Below are positions 35,723-44,778 of a stretch of 64,000 bases of DNA, one piece after another. Under the pieces are notes generated by a model. That model was given only the letters and a program-made list of their open reading frames with translations, had not been told where the DNA came from and did not search any database. The stretch is from assembly GCF_900013425.1 (NCBI RefSeq), contig NZ_FBXK01000001.1, positions 1,101,776 to 1,165,775 on the forward strand, read 5' to 3'. Position 1 is the first letter of the stretch. Every line of letters begins with the position of its first letter. Made by a program: the position numbers and the translations under genes. Origin of the DNA: Sphingobium sp. Z007 (GTDB taxonomy: Bacteria; Pseudomonadota; Alphaproteobacteria; Sphingomonadales; Sphingomonadaceae).

Positions 35723-36451
35723 ATGGCCGATGCTGTATCCTTCCGTCCCGCCACGGTGCTGGTGGTCGATGACGACGCCGATATACGCGACCTGATCGTC
35801 GGCCAATTGCGGCAGGAAAATTACCGCTTGCTGGCTGCCGCCAACCTGGCCGACCTGCGCCAGACGTTGCGCGACGAGGCGGTGGACCTTATCGTGCTGG
35901 ACCTCAACCTGCCCGATGGCGACGGCCTGTCGCTGTGCCGTGAATTGCGGGCGGAGGGATCGGACGTGCAGATCATCATGGTGACTGCGCGCGGCACCGC
36001 GATCGACCGGGTATTGGGTCTGGAACTGGGCGCGGACGACTATCTGACCAAGCCGTTCGAACCGCGCGAACTGCTGGTGCGCATCCGCAACCTGCTGCGC
36101 CGTGCGCGCAGCGGGCCGGCCGCGCGCACCGGCGCGATGCGCTACGCCCATATCGGACCCTGGCGCGTCGACCTGGTCCAACGCCGGCTGGTCGCGCCCG
36201 ACGATCGGCTAGTGATGTTGTCCTCAGCCGAATTTCGCCTGCTCAGCCGCTTCATAGACGAACCCAATGTCGTGCTGGACCGCGAGACATTGCTGCCCGA
36301 ACGCCGCGCTACCGCGGCGTTCGACCGCTCGATCGATTTGCAGATCAGCCGCTTGCGGCACAAATTGTCAAGCCTGCCGGGCGGCGAGGATCTGATCCTG
36401 ACAGTGCGCGGCGAAGGCTATGTCCTCGCCTGTTCGGTCGATCATTCATGA
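35723..36451 (+). CDS. OmpR-family response regulator
   Basis: A 242-residue two-component regulator. The receiver domain (residues 10-125) has the acidic pair VVDDDAD, phospho-acceptor Asp in LIVLDLNLPDGDG and the lysine in DYLTKPFEP. The C-terminal winged helix ends with the RSIDLQISRLRHKL and TVRGEGYVL motifs. The start at 35723 has AGGA six bases upstream. It is coupled to the kinase gene by ATGA and diverges from an RND pump operon, its likely target. Confidence 0.93.
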   Translation: MADAVSFRPATVLVVDDDADIRDLIVGQLRQENYRLLAAANLADLRQTLRDEAVDLIVLDLNLPDGDGLSLCRELRAEGSDVQIIMVTARGTAIDRVLGLELGADDYLTKPFEPRELLVRIRNLLRRARSGPAARTGAMRYAHIGPWRVDLVQRRLVAPDDRLVMLSSAEFRLLSRFIDEPNVVLDRETLLPERRATAAFDRSIDLQISRLRHKLSSLPGGEDLILTVRGEGYVLACSVDHS

Positions 36452-37815
36452 TCGGCAAGCCGTTCCGGCGCGCCCGCGCTTTCTTCCGGTCCATGGCGGG
36501 ACAGATTTTCCTGATCCTGACGCTGGGCATGTCGGTCGCCGCGATCATCGCGCTGTTGGTGGCGGAACAGACGCGCCATCATGATTTCGAACGGGTCCGC
36601 CGTCAGCGCGTCGTCGCAAGCGCCACCGACATTATGGACCGCTTGCAGCATGATCCCGCGCGTATCGAACCGATGCTGGCGGCGCGGCGCATCATGGGCG
36701 CCTATGTCGCGCCGGAGGGCGTGTCGCTGACCGATCAAGACAGCGCCATGGAAGCCATGCTGGTCGCCCGGCTGGGCGAATCTGCCGATCCGGAGGCGGG
36801 GCAGGTGCCCATCGGCCTTTGCTTCCCGCGCCATTCCGACGTGGAGCAGAAGGCGGCCGGCCTGATCGGCGCGCCGCGGCCGGACTGCTGGATCGTGCGT
36901 CTGACCGACGCCCATGGTCAGCGCCGGTCGATGGCGCTCAGCTTCCCGCGCCTTGCCAAGCCGCCCAGCACATTGTTCAATCCGCTCTACCTGATCGTCA
37001 TCATCGCCGCATCGGCCGGACTAGCCATCTTGGTCGCGCGCTTTGTGTCCAAGCCGCTGCGCCGCCTGGAACGAGCGGCCGAAGCCTTTTCGGTGTCGCT
37101 CGACCCTGAGGAGATCCCCGAACGTGGGCCGGAGGAGGTGCGCGCGGCGCTTTCTACCTTCAACCTGATGCAGCGTCGCGCCCGCGCGGGCTTTGCCGAA
37201 CGGACGCAATTGCTTGCCGCGATCAGCCATGATCTTCAGACGCCGCTCACCCGCCTGCGCCTGCGCCTGGAACTGGTCGAGAATGAGGAACTGCGCGCCC
37301 GCCTGCTGCAGGATCATCAGGCGATGCAGACGCTGGTGCGCGAGGGGCTGGACCTCGCCAGCAGCATCGAGGCGCGCGAGGAATGGTCCTGGCTCGACAT
37401 CGATTCCCTGTTGACCAGCATGGCGGAGGACGCTGAGGAACTGGGCGCGCCCGTCCGCTTTTTAACCGGTTGCGGCGGCACGGTGCGGGTCAAGCCCAAC
37501 GCGCTGACCCGCTGCATCGCCAATCTGGTGGACAATGCCGTGCGCTATGGCGGCAGCGCGGACATCAGTTGCGCGCGATCGGGCGGCAGGCTGCTGATCC
37601 ATGTGCGCGATCATGGCCCCGGCATCCCCGTCGACCAGCTCGACCAGATGTTCGAACCCTTCACCCGCGGCGCCAGCAGCCAACCGGGGGGGCGTCACGG
37701 CACCGGCATTGGCCTGACCATCAGCCGGTCGCTGGCGATGAGTTTCGAGGCGTCCGTCCGCCTGCGCAATGCCGATGATGGCGGCCTGATCGCCACCATC
37801 GACATAAAGGCCTAA
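36448..37815 (+). CDS. Sensor histidine kinase
   Basis: A 455-residue membrane kinase. Two transmembrane segments (near residues 18-38 and 178-196) flank a periplasmic sensor loop. A HAMP region, the phospho-acceptor helix SHDLQTPLTR, N-box NLVDNAVRYG, and ATP-lid motifs DHGPGIP and HGTGIGL follow. It would phosphorylate the response regulator encoded upstream. The kinase stop overlaps the convergent DUF3325 stop by four bases. The signal sensed is unknown. Confidence 0.93.
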   Translation: MIGKPFRRARAFFRSMAGQIFLILTLGMSVAAIIALLVAEQTRHHDFERVRRQRVVASATDIMDRLQHDPARIEPMLAARRIMGAYVAPEGVSLTDQDSAMEAMLVARLGESADPEAGQVPIGLCFPRHSDVEQKAAGLIGAPRPDCWIVRLTDAHGQRRSMALSFPRLAKPPSTLFNPLYLIVIIAASAGLAILVARFVSKPLRRLERAAEAFSVSLDPEEIPERGPEEVRAALSTFNLMQRRARAGFAERTQLLAAISHDLQTPLTRLRLRLELVENEELRARLLQDHQAMQTLVREGLDLASSIEAREEWSWLDIDSLLTSMAEDAEELGAPVRFLTGCGGTVRVKPNALTRCIANLVDNAVRYGGSADISCARSGGRLLIHVRDHGPGIPVDQLDQMFEPFTRGASSQPGGRHGTGIGLTISRSLAMSFEASVRLRNADDGGLIATIDIKA

Positions 37816-38135
37816 ACCGCTAGCAACCCGGCGATCGTCAACGCAGCCGCGACCGGCACAACCGTCCGCGGCACCGCCGGGCGATAGGTCATGCCGAGCA
37901 TCACGACTGCGCCCAATACCGGCAGCAGCCCGATCCAGGCGATAAGCGCCATGCCGGCGTCCGCCCACAGCAGCAGGCTGAGCAGCGACAGAGCAAGCAG
38001 CATCCATCCCGCCCATTCCAGATGGGCGACCCATGGACGACGCTGCCATCTTAGAAGCAGCACCGGTCGATGCCGCTGCATCCGCCCGGCCAGAGCGAAC
38101 AGGGCGAGGTAGAGCAGGCCGATGGTGAGCATCAT
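37812..38135 (-). CDS. DUF3325 membrane protein
   Basis: A 107-residue hydrophobic protein with three or four membrane spans, ending TYRPAVPRTVVPVAAALTIA. It matches the DUF3325 family that travels with PepSY-domain reductase-like proteins and DUF3649 in iron-uptake loci. It is ATGA-coupled to the PepSY gene. The function is unknown. A role in reductive release of iron from imported siderophores is a context-based guess. Confidence 0.8.
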   Translation of the reverse strand: MMLTIGLLYLALFALAGRMQRHRPVLLLRWQRRPWVAHLEWAGWMLLALSLLSLLLWADAGMALIAWIGLLPVLGAVVMLGMTYRPAVPRTVVPVAAALTIAGLLAV

Positions 38136-39640
38136 GCTGGCGCCATCCGGCGGCGAACCAGCCTGGGCACGCTGCGGCGGCGCAGCTGCTTCCAGACCAG
38201 CAGTGCCAATCCGACCGCCGTCGCCGTCAGTAGCATATTGCCCGTCATGATCATCGCATCCCCCGCCCAGATCGGTCCCAGTGCAGCGGCCAGCGCGCAT
38301 AGCAGCGCCAGCAGGCCCAGCAGGAGCGGCCAGCCCAACGCGGGTGGCAGGAGCAGCCCCAGCACCAGCGCCGCGGCCGCGCTCCACAGGGCGACCGACA
38401 CCTCCTGCTGCGCGCGCGCCTCCAAACCCAGTGGCAACAGGCGATTGGCGATGAGGTATGCCGCCATGCCGATTGGCACGCCCGCAAGGCCACCGACGTT
38501 CAGCCGCTCCAGCAACCGGTTGCCGATCGACAGCGGCGCGCGTTCCCGCCGCTTGACGATCCACAGGACCATGCCGCTCGCAATGGCGAGCGTTAGCATC
38601 GCACCACCCAGAAAATAGAGCCAGCGCGTCAACAGCGGCGCGAAATGGGCCATGTGCAGGCCATATATGGTTTGATAGGCGCGCAGCATCGGCCGTGTTT
38701 CGGTCCAGGCTTTCAGCAGCTTGCCTGTCGCACCGTCGAAGCTGATCTCGGCAGGCAGAGTGCCGATCGCGGCCGTCTCGACCGGATAGACGGTTACCAC
38801 AGCCGCCGCGTCGCCGGGGTTGAAGATGTAGACGCGACTGATCGGTGCGCCGCCGAAATAATCCTGCGCCTGCGCCAGCATCGGAGCGACCGGGGCCAAT
38901 GGCGTCTTGGTTCCGGTGGCCGCGCGCGTCACCGCGGCGGGAACCAGATCGCTATAGAGTGTCGCGACATCATCGCCATAGCCCGCGGCGATTCCCCACG
39001 GCATGTTGAGCGACGCCAGCGTCAGCAAGCCGGTGAAGGTAATCATGATGTGGAAGGGCAGGGACAGCACTCCCAGCGCATTATGCCCGTCCAGCCAAGA
39101 CCTTTGGCCCTTGGCCGGGCGGAAGGTGAAGATATCCTTGAAGAAACGCTTGTGCGCGATGATGCCGGTCACGATCGCCACCAGCATCAGCATCGCGGCC
39201 AGCGAGGCCAGCAATCGCCCCCAGGGATAGGGCAGCTCCAGCTCGAAATGCAGGCGGTAGAAAAATTCCCCGCCCAGCGTGTCGCGCGCCACCGGGGCGC
39301 CGCTGACCGGATCAAGTGCGCGGCTGATATAAGCGCCGCCGCTGTCATAGCTGGCCTCTACGACATTGGAACGACCGTCAGGCGCGGACAGATACCAGCC
39401 CGTCGACCCGGTCGTATTAGATGACAGCCAGTCGATCGCGGAGATGATCGCGCGGTTCGGATCAGCCTGCCCGCTGATTTCCGGGCGCATCCAGCGACTG
39501 ATCTCCGGCTTGAAAACGCTCAGCGTCCCGGCGAGGCACATGATGAACAGAATATGGCCGAGCAACAGTCCGGTCCAGCCATGCAGCCAGGCCATCGCCT
39601 GCCGCGCCCCATCACGCACCGTGGCTTTCGCCTTTGTCAT
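38132..39640 (-). CDS. PepSY-domain membrane protein (iron-regulated type)
   Basis: A 502-residue protein with PepSY-associated membrane helices. It opens with a LHGWTGLLLGHILFIMCLAGTLSVF helix; the LHGWTGLLLG block is diagnostic. Further spans include conserved histidines (LHFELELPYPWGR, GHNALGVLSLPFH, YGLHMAHFAPL) that may bind haem, as in ferric reductase-like family members. The start at 39640 (MTKAKATVRDG) gives an ATGA overlap with the DUF3649 gene. It probably helps reduce or release imported iron. Confidence 0.87.
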   Translation of the reverse strand: MTKAKATVRDGARQAMAWLHGWTGLLLGHILFIMCLAGTLSVFKPEISRWMRPEISGQADPNRAIISAIDWLSSNTTGSTGWYLSAPDGRSNVVEASYDSGGAYISRALDPVSGAPVARDTLGGEFFYRLHFELELPYPWGRLLASLAAMLMLVAIVTGIIAHKRFFKDIFTFRPAKGQRSWLDGHNALGVLSLPFHIMITFTGLLTLASLNMPWGIAAGYGDDVATLYSDLVPAAVTRAATGTKTPLAPVAPMLAQAQDYFGGAPISRVYIFNPGDAAAVVTVYPVETAAIGTLPAEISFDGATGKLLKAWTETRPMLRAYQTIYGLHMAHFAPLLTRWLYFLGGAMLTLAIASGMVLWIVKRRERAPLSIGNRLLERLNVGGLAGVPIGMAAYLIANRLLPLGLEARAQQEVSVALWSAAAALVLGLLLPPALGWPLLLGLLALLCALAAALGPIWAGDAMIMTGNMLLTATAVGLALLVWKQLRRRSVPRLVRRRMAPA

Positions 39641-39942
39641 GCCGGTCGCCCCGCGATCCAGGCGATACCGCCTAAAGCGACTGCCGCTAGAATCACGCCC
39701 GCGATCGCGCGCCATGGCCCACGCGCCAGAAAGGCCCAGATGGTGACGCCGGGCGCGACCAGATAAGCGATCATCGTCGCAAAAGTCACCGCCTCCACCC
39801 GCGCCATCGGCAGGGTGCGGGCCAGCGCCGCAGCGGCGAGCGCGGCGACGCCATAGGCGCCCACGCTGCCGGCGACCGTGCGCAAGGCGACATTGGCGCG
39901 GTATCGCCGGCTGCTCGCCCGATGATGGATGGGCGTGGCCAT
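39637..39942 (-). CDS. DUF3649 membrane protein
   Basis: A 101-residue protein with three membrane spans. The motif TFATMIAYLVAPGVTIWAF is typical of DUF3649, often labelled an iron-uptake-associated protein. GAGGAG stands seven bases before the ATG at 39942. It is the first gene of a three-gene unit with the PepSY and DUF3325 proteins, downstream of a Fur-like site. Confidence 0.8.
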   Translation of the reverse strand: MATPIHHRASSRRYRANVALRTVAGSVGAYGVAALAAAALARTLPMARVEAVTFATMIAYLVAPGVTIWAFLARGPWRAIAGVILAAVALGGIAWIAGRPA

Positions 39943-39987
39943 CGAAACACTCCTCGTCAAAACGATGATGCGATTATCCGACGCTTA

Positions 39988-40012
39988 TGATGCAAGTCAA
40001 TCGCATTAGCAT
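39988..40012. promoter_or_regulatory. Fur-box-like site upstream of the iron-associated unit
   Basis: The stretch GCAAGTCAATCGCATTAGC, with an ATGC/GCAT frame around it, resembles the GCAAATCATTCGCATT type of proteobacterial Fur box. On the minus strand it includes TTGACT, a possible -35 hexamer. It lies 46-70 bases upstream of the DUF3649 ATG. Repression by iron-loaded Fur is inferred. Confidence 0.5.
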
Positions 40013-40167
40013 TTTTGATGGATAATTCCCAGCCGCGAAAAAGCCTGCCGGACGTCGCTGCCTCAGCCGTTCGGCACCATGGCCGTGCGGCACGGCAAAG
40101 GCTTTATTCTCCCTGTTTCATCGTCCACGCCGTAAGCTGCCGGGCAAGAATGACAGGAGCGGATGCA

Positions 40168-41661
40168 ATGGACATGATCGTGCCGACAGCGGCTGGGCTG
40201 GTGCGCGGGGCCGTGGCCGATGGCGTCGCCCGCTTTCTGGGCATTCCCTATGCCGCGCCGCCCATCGGCGACCGCCGCTTCGCCCCGCCGCGCCCGACCC
40301 TGGGCTGGGATGGCGTGCGCGATGCCCTCGATCCCGGCGCCAGCGCACCGCAGCGGGTTCGCGGTGTGCCGGGCGTGAATGTCGAATCGCTGGTGGGCAA
40401 GGGCTGGCTTCCGGGCGACGATTATCTGACGCTCAACATCTGGAAACCCGCTGATGATCGGACCGCGTTGCCGGTGATGGTCTTCATCCATGGCGGCGGC
40501 TTCGTCCTGGGCAGCAAGGATGCGCCGGTGCAGGACGGCAGCGCCTTTGCCCGCGACGGCGTGCTGATGGTGGCGATCAACTATCGGCTGGGCGTCGAAG
40601 GATTCCTGCCCATCCCCGGCATCCCGACCAATCTGGGCCTGCGCGACCAGATTTTCGCGCTGATATGGGTGCGGGATAACATTGCGGCTTTTGGCGGTGA
40701 TCCCGCCAACGTGACCGTTTTTGGCGAATCGGCAGGCGCTATGTCGGTCGCCAACCTGATCGCCTCACCGCTGGCCAAAGGGCTGTTCCGCCGCGCCATC
40801 GTCCAAAGCGGCCATGGCGCGATGACTCGCGATATCCCCGTCGCGCAGCAACTGGTCAAGGCGCTGGCGAAGCGGCTGAAAATCACGCCCGACGCCGCCG
40901 GCTTCCGATCGGTCGCGCCAGGCGACATGCTGGACGCGATGGAGAAGGTCAGTCGGCCGACCGCCCGGCTCGACCTGCGCGACGCCGAAGGGCGGGAACC
41001 GGTGTTCGGCATCAGTCGCTTCGTGCCCGTCCATGGCGACGATGTGCTGCCGCAAAAGCCGCTCGACGCGCTCAAGGCCGGGGTGGGGGCGGAGGTAGAC
41101 CTGCTGATCGGGACCAATGCGGAGGAAATGAACCTCTATTTCGTGCCGACCGGCGTGCGGGAGAGGATCGGCCGCCTGCTCGCGACTTGGTTCATCCATA
41201 AGCATCAACCCCAGGCACGTAAGCTGCTCAAGGCCTATGGCATGGGGGCGAAGGGCGTGAAGCCCGGCCATGCGTTCACCAATGCCTTGCACGATCTGGT
41301 GTTCCGCTGGCCCGCCCGCCGCTTTGCCGAAGCGCATCGCGGACGCACGCATATGTATGAATTTGCATGGCGTTCACCCTTGTTTGCCACCCCAACGTCG
41401 ATCGGGCTGGGCGCGGCGCATGGGATGGAACTGCCGTTCGTCTTCGATACGCTCGCCAGCACGACCGGCCCTGAGGGCCTGTGCGGTGAAGCGCCGCCTC
41501 AGGCGCTGTCCGACCGGGTGCACCGCATCTGGGTCGATTTCGCCACCGACGGCCGCCTGCCCTGGGACGCGTTCACCCGCGACAATCGGCTGGTTTATCA
41601 GCTTGCGCAGGGGAAGGCGGCCTATGAACCGCCCATGCCCTGCGCGCCTTACCTGCCTTGA
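40168..41661 (+). CDS. Carboxylesterase type B
   Basis: A 497-residue alpha/beta hydrolase. The oxyanion-hole block FIHGGGF (about residues 106-112) and the nucleophile Ser188 in VTVFGESAGAMS are clear. The catalytic histidine is probably in GAAHGMELPFVF. There is no signal peptide, so it acts in the cytoplasm. AGGAG lies eight bases before the ATG at 40168, and an in-frame ATG 18 bases upstream is less likely. It is followed after 13 bases by an SDR gene and then a TonB receptor gene, which suggests hydrolysis of an imported ester. Confidence 0.92.
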   Translation: MDMIVPTAAGLVRGAVADGVARFLGIPYAAPPIGDRRFAPPRPTLGWDGVRDALDPGASAPQRVRGVPGVNVESLVGKGWLPGDDYLTLNIWKPADDRTALPVMVFIHGGGFVLGSKDAPVQDGSAFARDGVLMVAINYRLGVEGFLPIPGIPTNLGLRDQIFALIWVRDNIAAFGGDPANVTVFGESAGAMSVANLIASPLAKGLFRRAIVQSGHGAMTRDIPVAQQLVKALAKRLKITPDAAGFRSVAPGDMLDAMEKVSRPTARLDLRDAEGREPVFGISRFVPVHGDDVLPQKPLDALKAGVGAEVDLLIGTNAEEMNLYFVPTGVRERIGRLLATWFIHKHQPQARKLLKAYGMGAKGVKPGHAFTNALHDLVFRWPARRFAEAHRGRTHMYEFAWRSPLFATPTSIGLGAAHGMELPFVFDTLASTTGPEGLCGEAPPQALSDRVHRIWVDFATDGRLPWDAFTRDNRLVYQLAQGKAAYEPPMPCAPYLP

Positions 41662-41674
41662 AGGACGCAAGCCC

Positions 41675-42436
41675 ATGTATCTGGAACGACTAAGGCTGGA
41701 TGGCCGCCGCGCGTTGGTCACCGGAGGGGCGAGCGGCATTGGCCTTGCCTGCGTCGAAGCTTTGAGTGAAATGGGCGCGGTCGTGACGATCGCGGATATC
41801 CACCCTGCCACGATCGACGCGGCCGTCGCGGCAATGACGGCGAAGGGGCTGACCGTCGAGAGTGTCGTGATGGACGTAACCGACAGTCAGGCGGTAGATG
41901 CCGTCGCCGACCGGATCGGGGCGATCGACATTCTGGTCAACAATGCCGGCATCGCGCGCAGCGATACGCCCGCAGAATCAGTGACCGACGAACAGTGGCG
42001 CAACGTCATCGACGTCAACCTGAACGGCACCTTCTGGTGCGCCCGCGCCTTTGGCCGACATATGCTGGAACGCGGCCAGGGCAGCATCGTCAATGTGGGG
42101 TCGATGAGCGGATTCATCATCAACCGGCCGCAGCCGCAAAGCTATTATAATGCGTCCAAGGCGGCGGTGCATCAATTGACGAAGAGTCTGGCGGCCGAAT
42201 GGGCGGATCGCGGCGTGCGGGTCAATGCAGTCGCGCCGACCTATATCCGCACGCCCTTGAACGCCTTTGCGGACAAGGAAAGTCCCATGTATCGGCGCTG
42301 GATCGATTCGACGCCCATGGCGCGCCTGGGCGAGGTAGAGGAAGTGGCGTCGGTCGTCGCCTTCCTCGCATCCGACGCGGCCAGCCTGATGACCGGCAGC
42401 ATCGTGTTGGCCGACGGCGGCTATAGTTGCTGGTAA
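41675..42436 (+). CDS. SDR-family dehydrogenase, polyol type
   Basis: A 253-residue short-chain dehydrogenase. NAD(P)-binding TGGASGIG (16-23), NNAG (89-92), and catalytic Ser143, Tyr158 and Lys162 (YNASK) are all present. The stretch INRPQPQSYYNASKAAVHQL is characteristic of polyol and sugar-alcohol dehydrogenases. It probably oxidises an alcohol released by the adjacent esterase. AAGGA stands nine bases before the ATG. Confidence 0.9.
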   Translation: MYLERLRLDGRRALVTGGASGIGLACVEALSEMGAVVTIADIHPATIDAAVAAMTAKGLTVESVVMDVTDSQAVDAVADRIGAIDILVNNAGIARSDTPAESVTDEQWRNVIDVNLNGTFWCARAFGRHMLERGQGSIVNVGSMSGFIINRPQPQSYYNASKAAVHQLTKSLAAEWADRGVRVNAVAPTYIRTPLNAFADKESPMYRRWIDSTPMARLGEVEEVASVVAFLASDAASLMTGSIVLADGGYSCW

Positions 42437-42535
42437 CGCATGAATGAGACGACGAGTCAGACAGCTTTTGCGCTATGCGCAATCCGATCGGCGAAGCGAT
42501 CGACCCGGACGGCATAATGGTCTATCTCCCCAAAC

Positions 42536-42563
42536 CTATCTGAAAGCTGTACCTATCAGATAG
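42536..42563. promoter_or_regulatory. Tandem palindromes CTATC-N-GATAG upstream of the TonB receptor gene
   Basis: CTATCTGAAAG (42536-42546, one mismatch) and the perfect palindrome CTATCAGATAG (42553-42563) lie 17 bases apart, centre to centre. The same pair occurs before the AraC gene at 47578-47612. Odd-centred palindromes of this length are typical of FCD-domain GntR regulators, and one is encoded in this cluster. Confidence 0.65.
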
Positions 42564-42617
42564 GCCCATGGGCGATCCGCAGGACATGATCCACCGGACG
42601 CCGGGAGGAGAGACAGG

Positions 42618-44774
42618 ATGACGTTGAAGGCCCTCTTATCTGCCGGTGTCGCGATCGCCGCACCGCTTCCCCTCGCCGCGCAGGCGCAGCAGGCGCCTGT
42701 CGCCGACGCGGGATCATCCGACATCATCGTCACTGCGCGCAAGCGGCAGGAAACGCTGCTCGACGTGCCGGTCGCGGTGACGGCGATCAGCGGCGACACG
42801 CTCGCCCGGCGTAATATCAATTCGGTGCGCGAAGCCGCGGCCTTGTCGCCCGGCCTCAACATCTCCAGCGACGGCGCCGGCCGCGCGTTCGTCTCGATCC
42901 GCGGCGTCGGCGTCACCCTGGTCTCGTCGGTGCAACCGGGCGTCGGCCTGTTCGTCGATGGCATCTATCGCCCCAACACCGCCTATCTCAACAACCCGCT
43001 GCTCGATGTCGAGCGGATCGAGGTGCTGCGCGGACCACAGGGCACGCTCTATGGCAAGAATACACTGGGCGGCGCGATCAACGTCATTACTCGCCAGCCG
43101 GGCAATGATTTCGAGGCGCGCGGGTCGGCAAGCTATGCCGGGCCGGATAATAGCTGGCTGCTGTCCGGTTCGGTGTCCGCCCCGATCGTGCAGGACAAGC
43201 TGGCGATCCGTATCGGCGGGTCGCACCGCGAGCAGGACGGTTTCATCAACAATATAAATATCGGCGGCAAGGCGAACCGCTTCAACACCGACTCGCTCAG
43301 CACCACCATCCGCGCCACGCCCAGCGAAGAGCTGACCATCGTCGTGAACGGCTATTATGACTGGGTGAAGGGCGCCAACGTCCCCTATGCCCGCGTCACA
43401 GGGCCAACCGACTATTCGCGCAACAACCAGTTCGATACGCTGGGGACCACCCGCTACAAATATCGCGGCGTAAACGCCCGGATCGAAACGCCGATTGACG
43501 CGATCAACACTAAGGTGTCGCTGCTGGCCGCCTATGACGCGCGCGACACCAGCGCGCCCGACACCGACGGCGATTTCGGTCCCAGCGATGCGACCACGCC
43601 CGTCCCCGCCGTGCGGCAGAGCAGCAGCGACCGCCTGCGCACCAAGACGGTCGAACTGCGTTTCGACACCGAATATAGCGACCAGTTCTCCACCCTGGTT
43701 GGCCTGTTCTACAGCCGCGAGACGACGCGCGCGAACCAGCTGACCAATATTCAGCTGACCTTGCCGCTGCCGACCGGGCCGTTCCCGGTCGCGATCAACA
43801 ACCGTGCCCAGAATGCGACCAAGGCGGATACCTATGCCGCCTTCGGCACCGCTTTCTGGAAACCCAATGCGGACTGGGAAGTCGCGCTGGGCTTGCGTTA
43901 CGATCATGAGGATCGCTCGTCCGTCGGCTTCGTCAATGGCGGAACGCCGTCGCCGGTCGGCCTGAAATCCAACGAAGTCGAACCGCGCCTGTCGGTCACC
44001 CGCCACTGGAACCGCGAGTTGATGACCTATGCCTCGGTCGCGCGCGGCTATCGTGGCGGCGGCTTCAACGCCGTGACCGCGCCGGTGCGCGTCTATAAGG
44101 GCGATTCCGCCTGGACCTATGAAATCGGCACCAAATATGCCTCGGCCGATCGCCGCGTGACGCTGTCTGGCGAAATATTCTATAATGATTATAAGGATTA
44201 TATCGGTCTCAACTCTATCGCTCCGGCCTCCACCGGCGGCCTTGTGACCGTCGATCTCAACAGCGGGGACGTGGAAAGCTATGGCGCCGAGGTCGAATTT
44301 TCCTTCAAGCCGGTGGAGCAATGGACGCTGTCGGGCGGCCTGACCTATATGCACGCCCGCCTGACCGACAGTTCGCCTTATACCGCCATCACCGGCCGGA
44401 TGCTGTCGAGCGACCGGCTGACGTTCCAGCCCGACTGGATGCTCAGTCTGTCGAGCGACTATGTCGTGCCGCTGGGCGATGAGAACAGCCTGACCTTCAA
44501 CGCAGGCCTCACCGGCAAGGGCAAGCGGCTGGCCGGCACGCTCAACGAGACGACGCCGACATTCCTGAAATCCTATATTTTGGCCAACGGGTCGATCACT
44601 TATCGCAGCGGCAGCATCGAACTGGCGCTGTTCGGCACCAACCTGTTCAACAAGAAATATTTCGACGCCTATATCGAAAAAACGACGCTCATCCTCGCTG
44701 GTCTGCCCGCATCGGACCTGGGCATCATCGGCGACAGACGCCGCTATGGCGTGCGCGCCAGCTTTCGATTCTGA
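42618..44774 (+). CDS. TonB-dependent outer-membrane receptor
   Basis: A complete 718-residue receptor. A signal peptide ends near AQAQQ, the TonB box is DIIVTARKRQET, the plug domain holds RIEVLRGPQGTLYGKNTLGG, and the C-terminus is aromatic (YGVRASFRF) as needed for barrel insertion. Such receptors import bulky substrates across the outer membrane, and this one sits in a catabolic cluster rather than an iron locus. GGGAGGAGAGACAGG precedes the ATG. Expression is probably controlled by the palindromes at 42536-42563. Confidence 0.95.
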   Translation: MTLKALLSAGVAIAAPLPLAAQAQQAPVADAGSSDIIVTARKRQETLLDVPVAVTAISGDTLARRNINSVREAAALSPGLNISSDGAGRAFVSIRGVGVTLVSSVQPGVGLFVDGIYRPNTAYLNNPLLDVERIEVLRGPQGTLYGKNTLGGAINVITRQPGNDFEARGSASYAGPDNSWLLSGSVSAPIVQDKLAIRIGGSHREQDGFINNINIGGKANRFNTDSLSTTIRATPSEELTIVVNGYYDWVKGANVPYARVTGPTDYSRNNQFDTLGTTRYKYRGVNARIETPIDAINTKVSLLAAYDARDTSAPDTDGDFGPSDATTPVPAVRQSSSDRLRTKTVELRFDTEYSDQFSTLVGLFYSRETTRANQLTNIQLTLPLPTGPFPVAINNRAQNATKADTYAAFGTAFWKPNADWEVALGLRYDHEDRSSVGFVNGGTPSPVGLKSNEVEPRLSVTRHWNRELMTYASVARGYRGGGFNAVTAPVRVYKGDSAWTYEIGTKYASADRRVTLSGEIFYNDYKDYIGLNSIAPASTGGLVTVDLNSGDVESYGAEVEFSFKPVEQWTLSGGLTYMHARLTDSSPYTAITGRMLSSDRLTFQPDWMLSLSSDYVVPLGDENSLTFNAGLTGKGKRLAGTLNETTPTFLKSYILANGSITYRSGSIELALFGTNLFNKKYFDAYIEKTTLILAGLPASDLGIIGDRRRYGVRASFRF

Positions 44775-44778
44775 TCCG

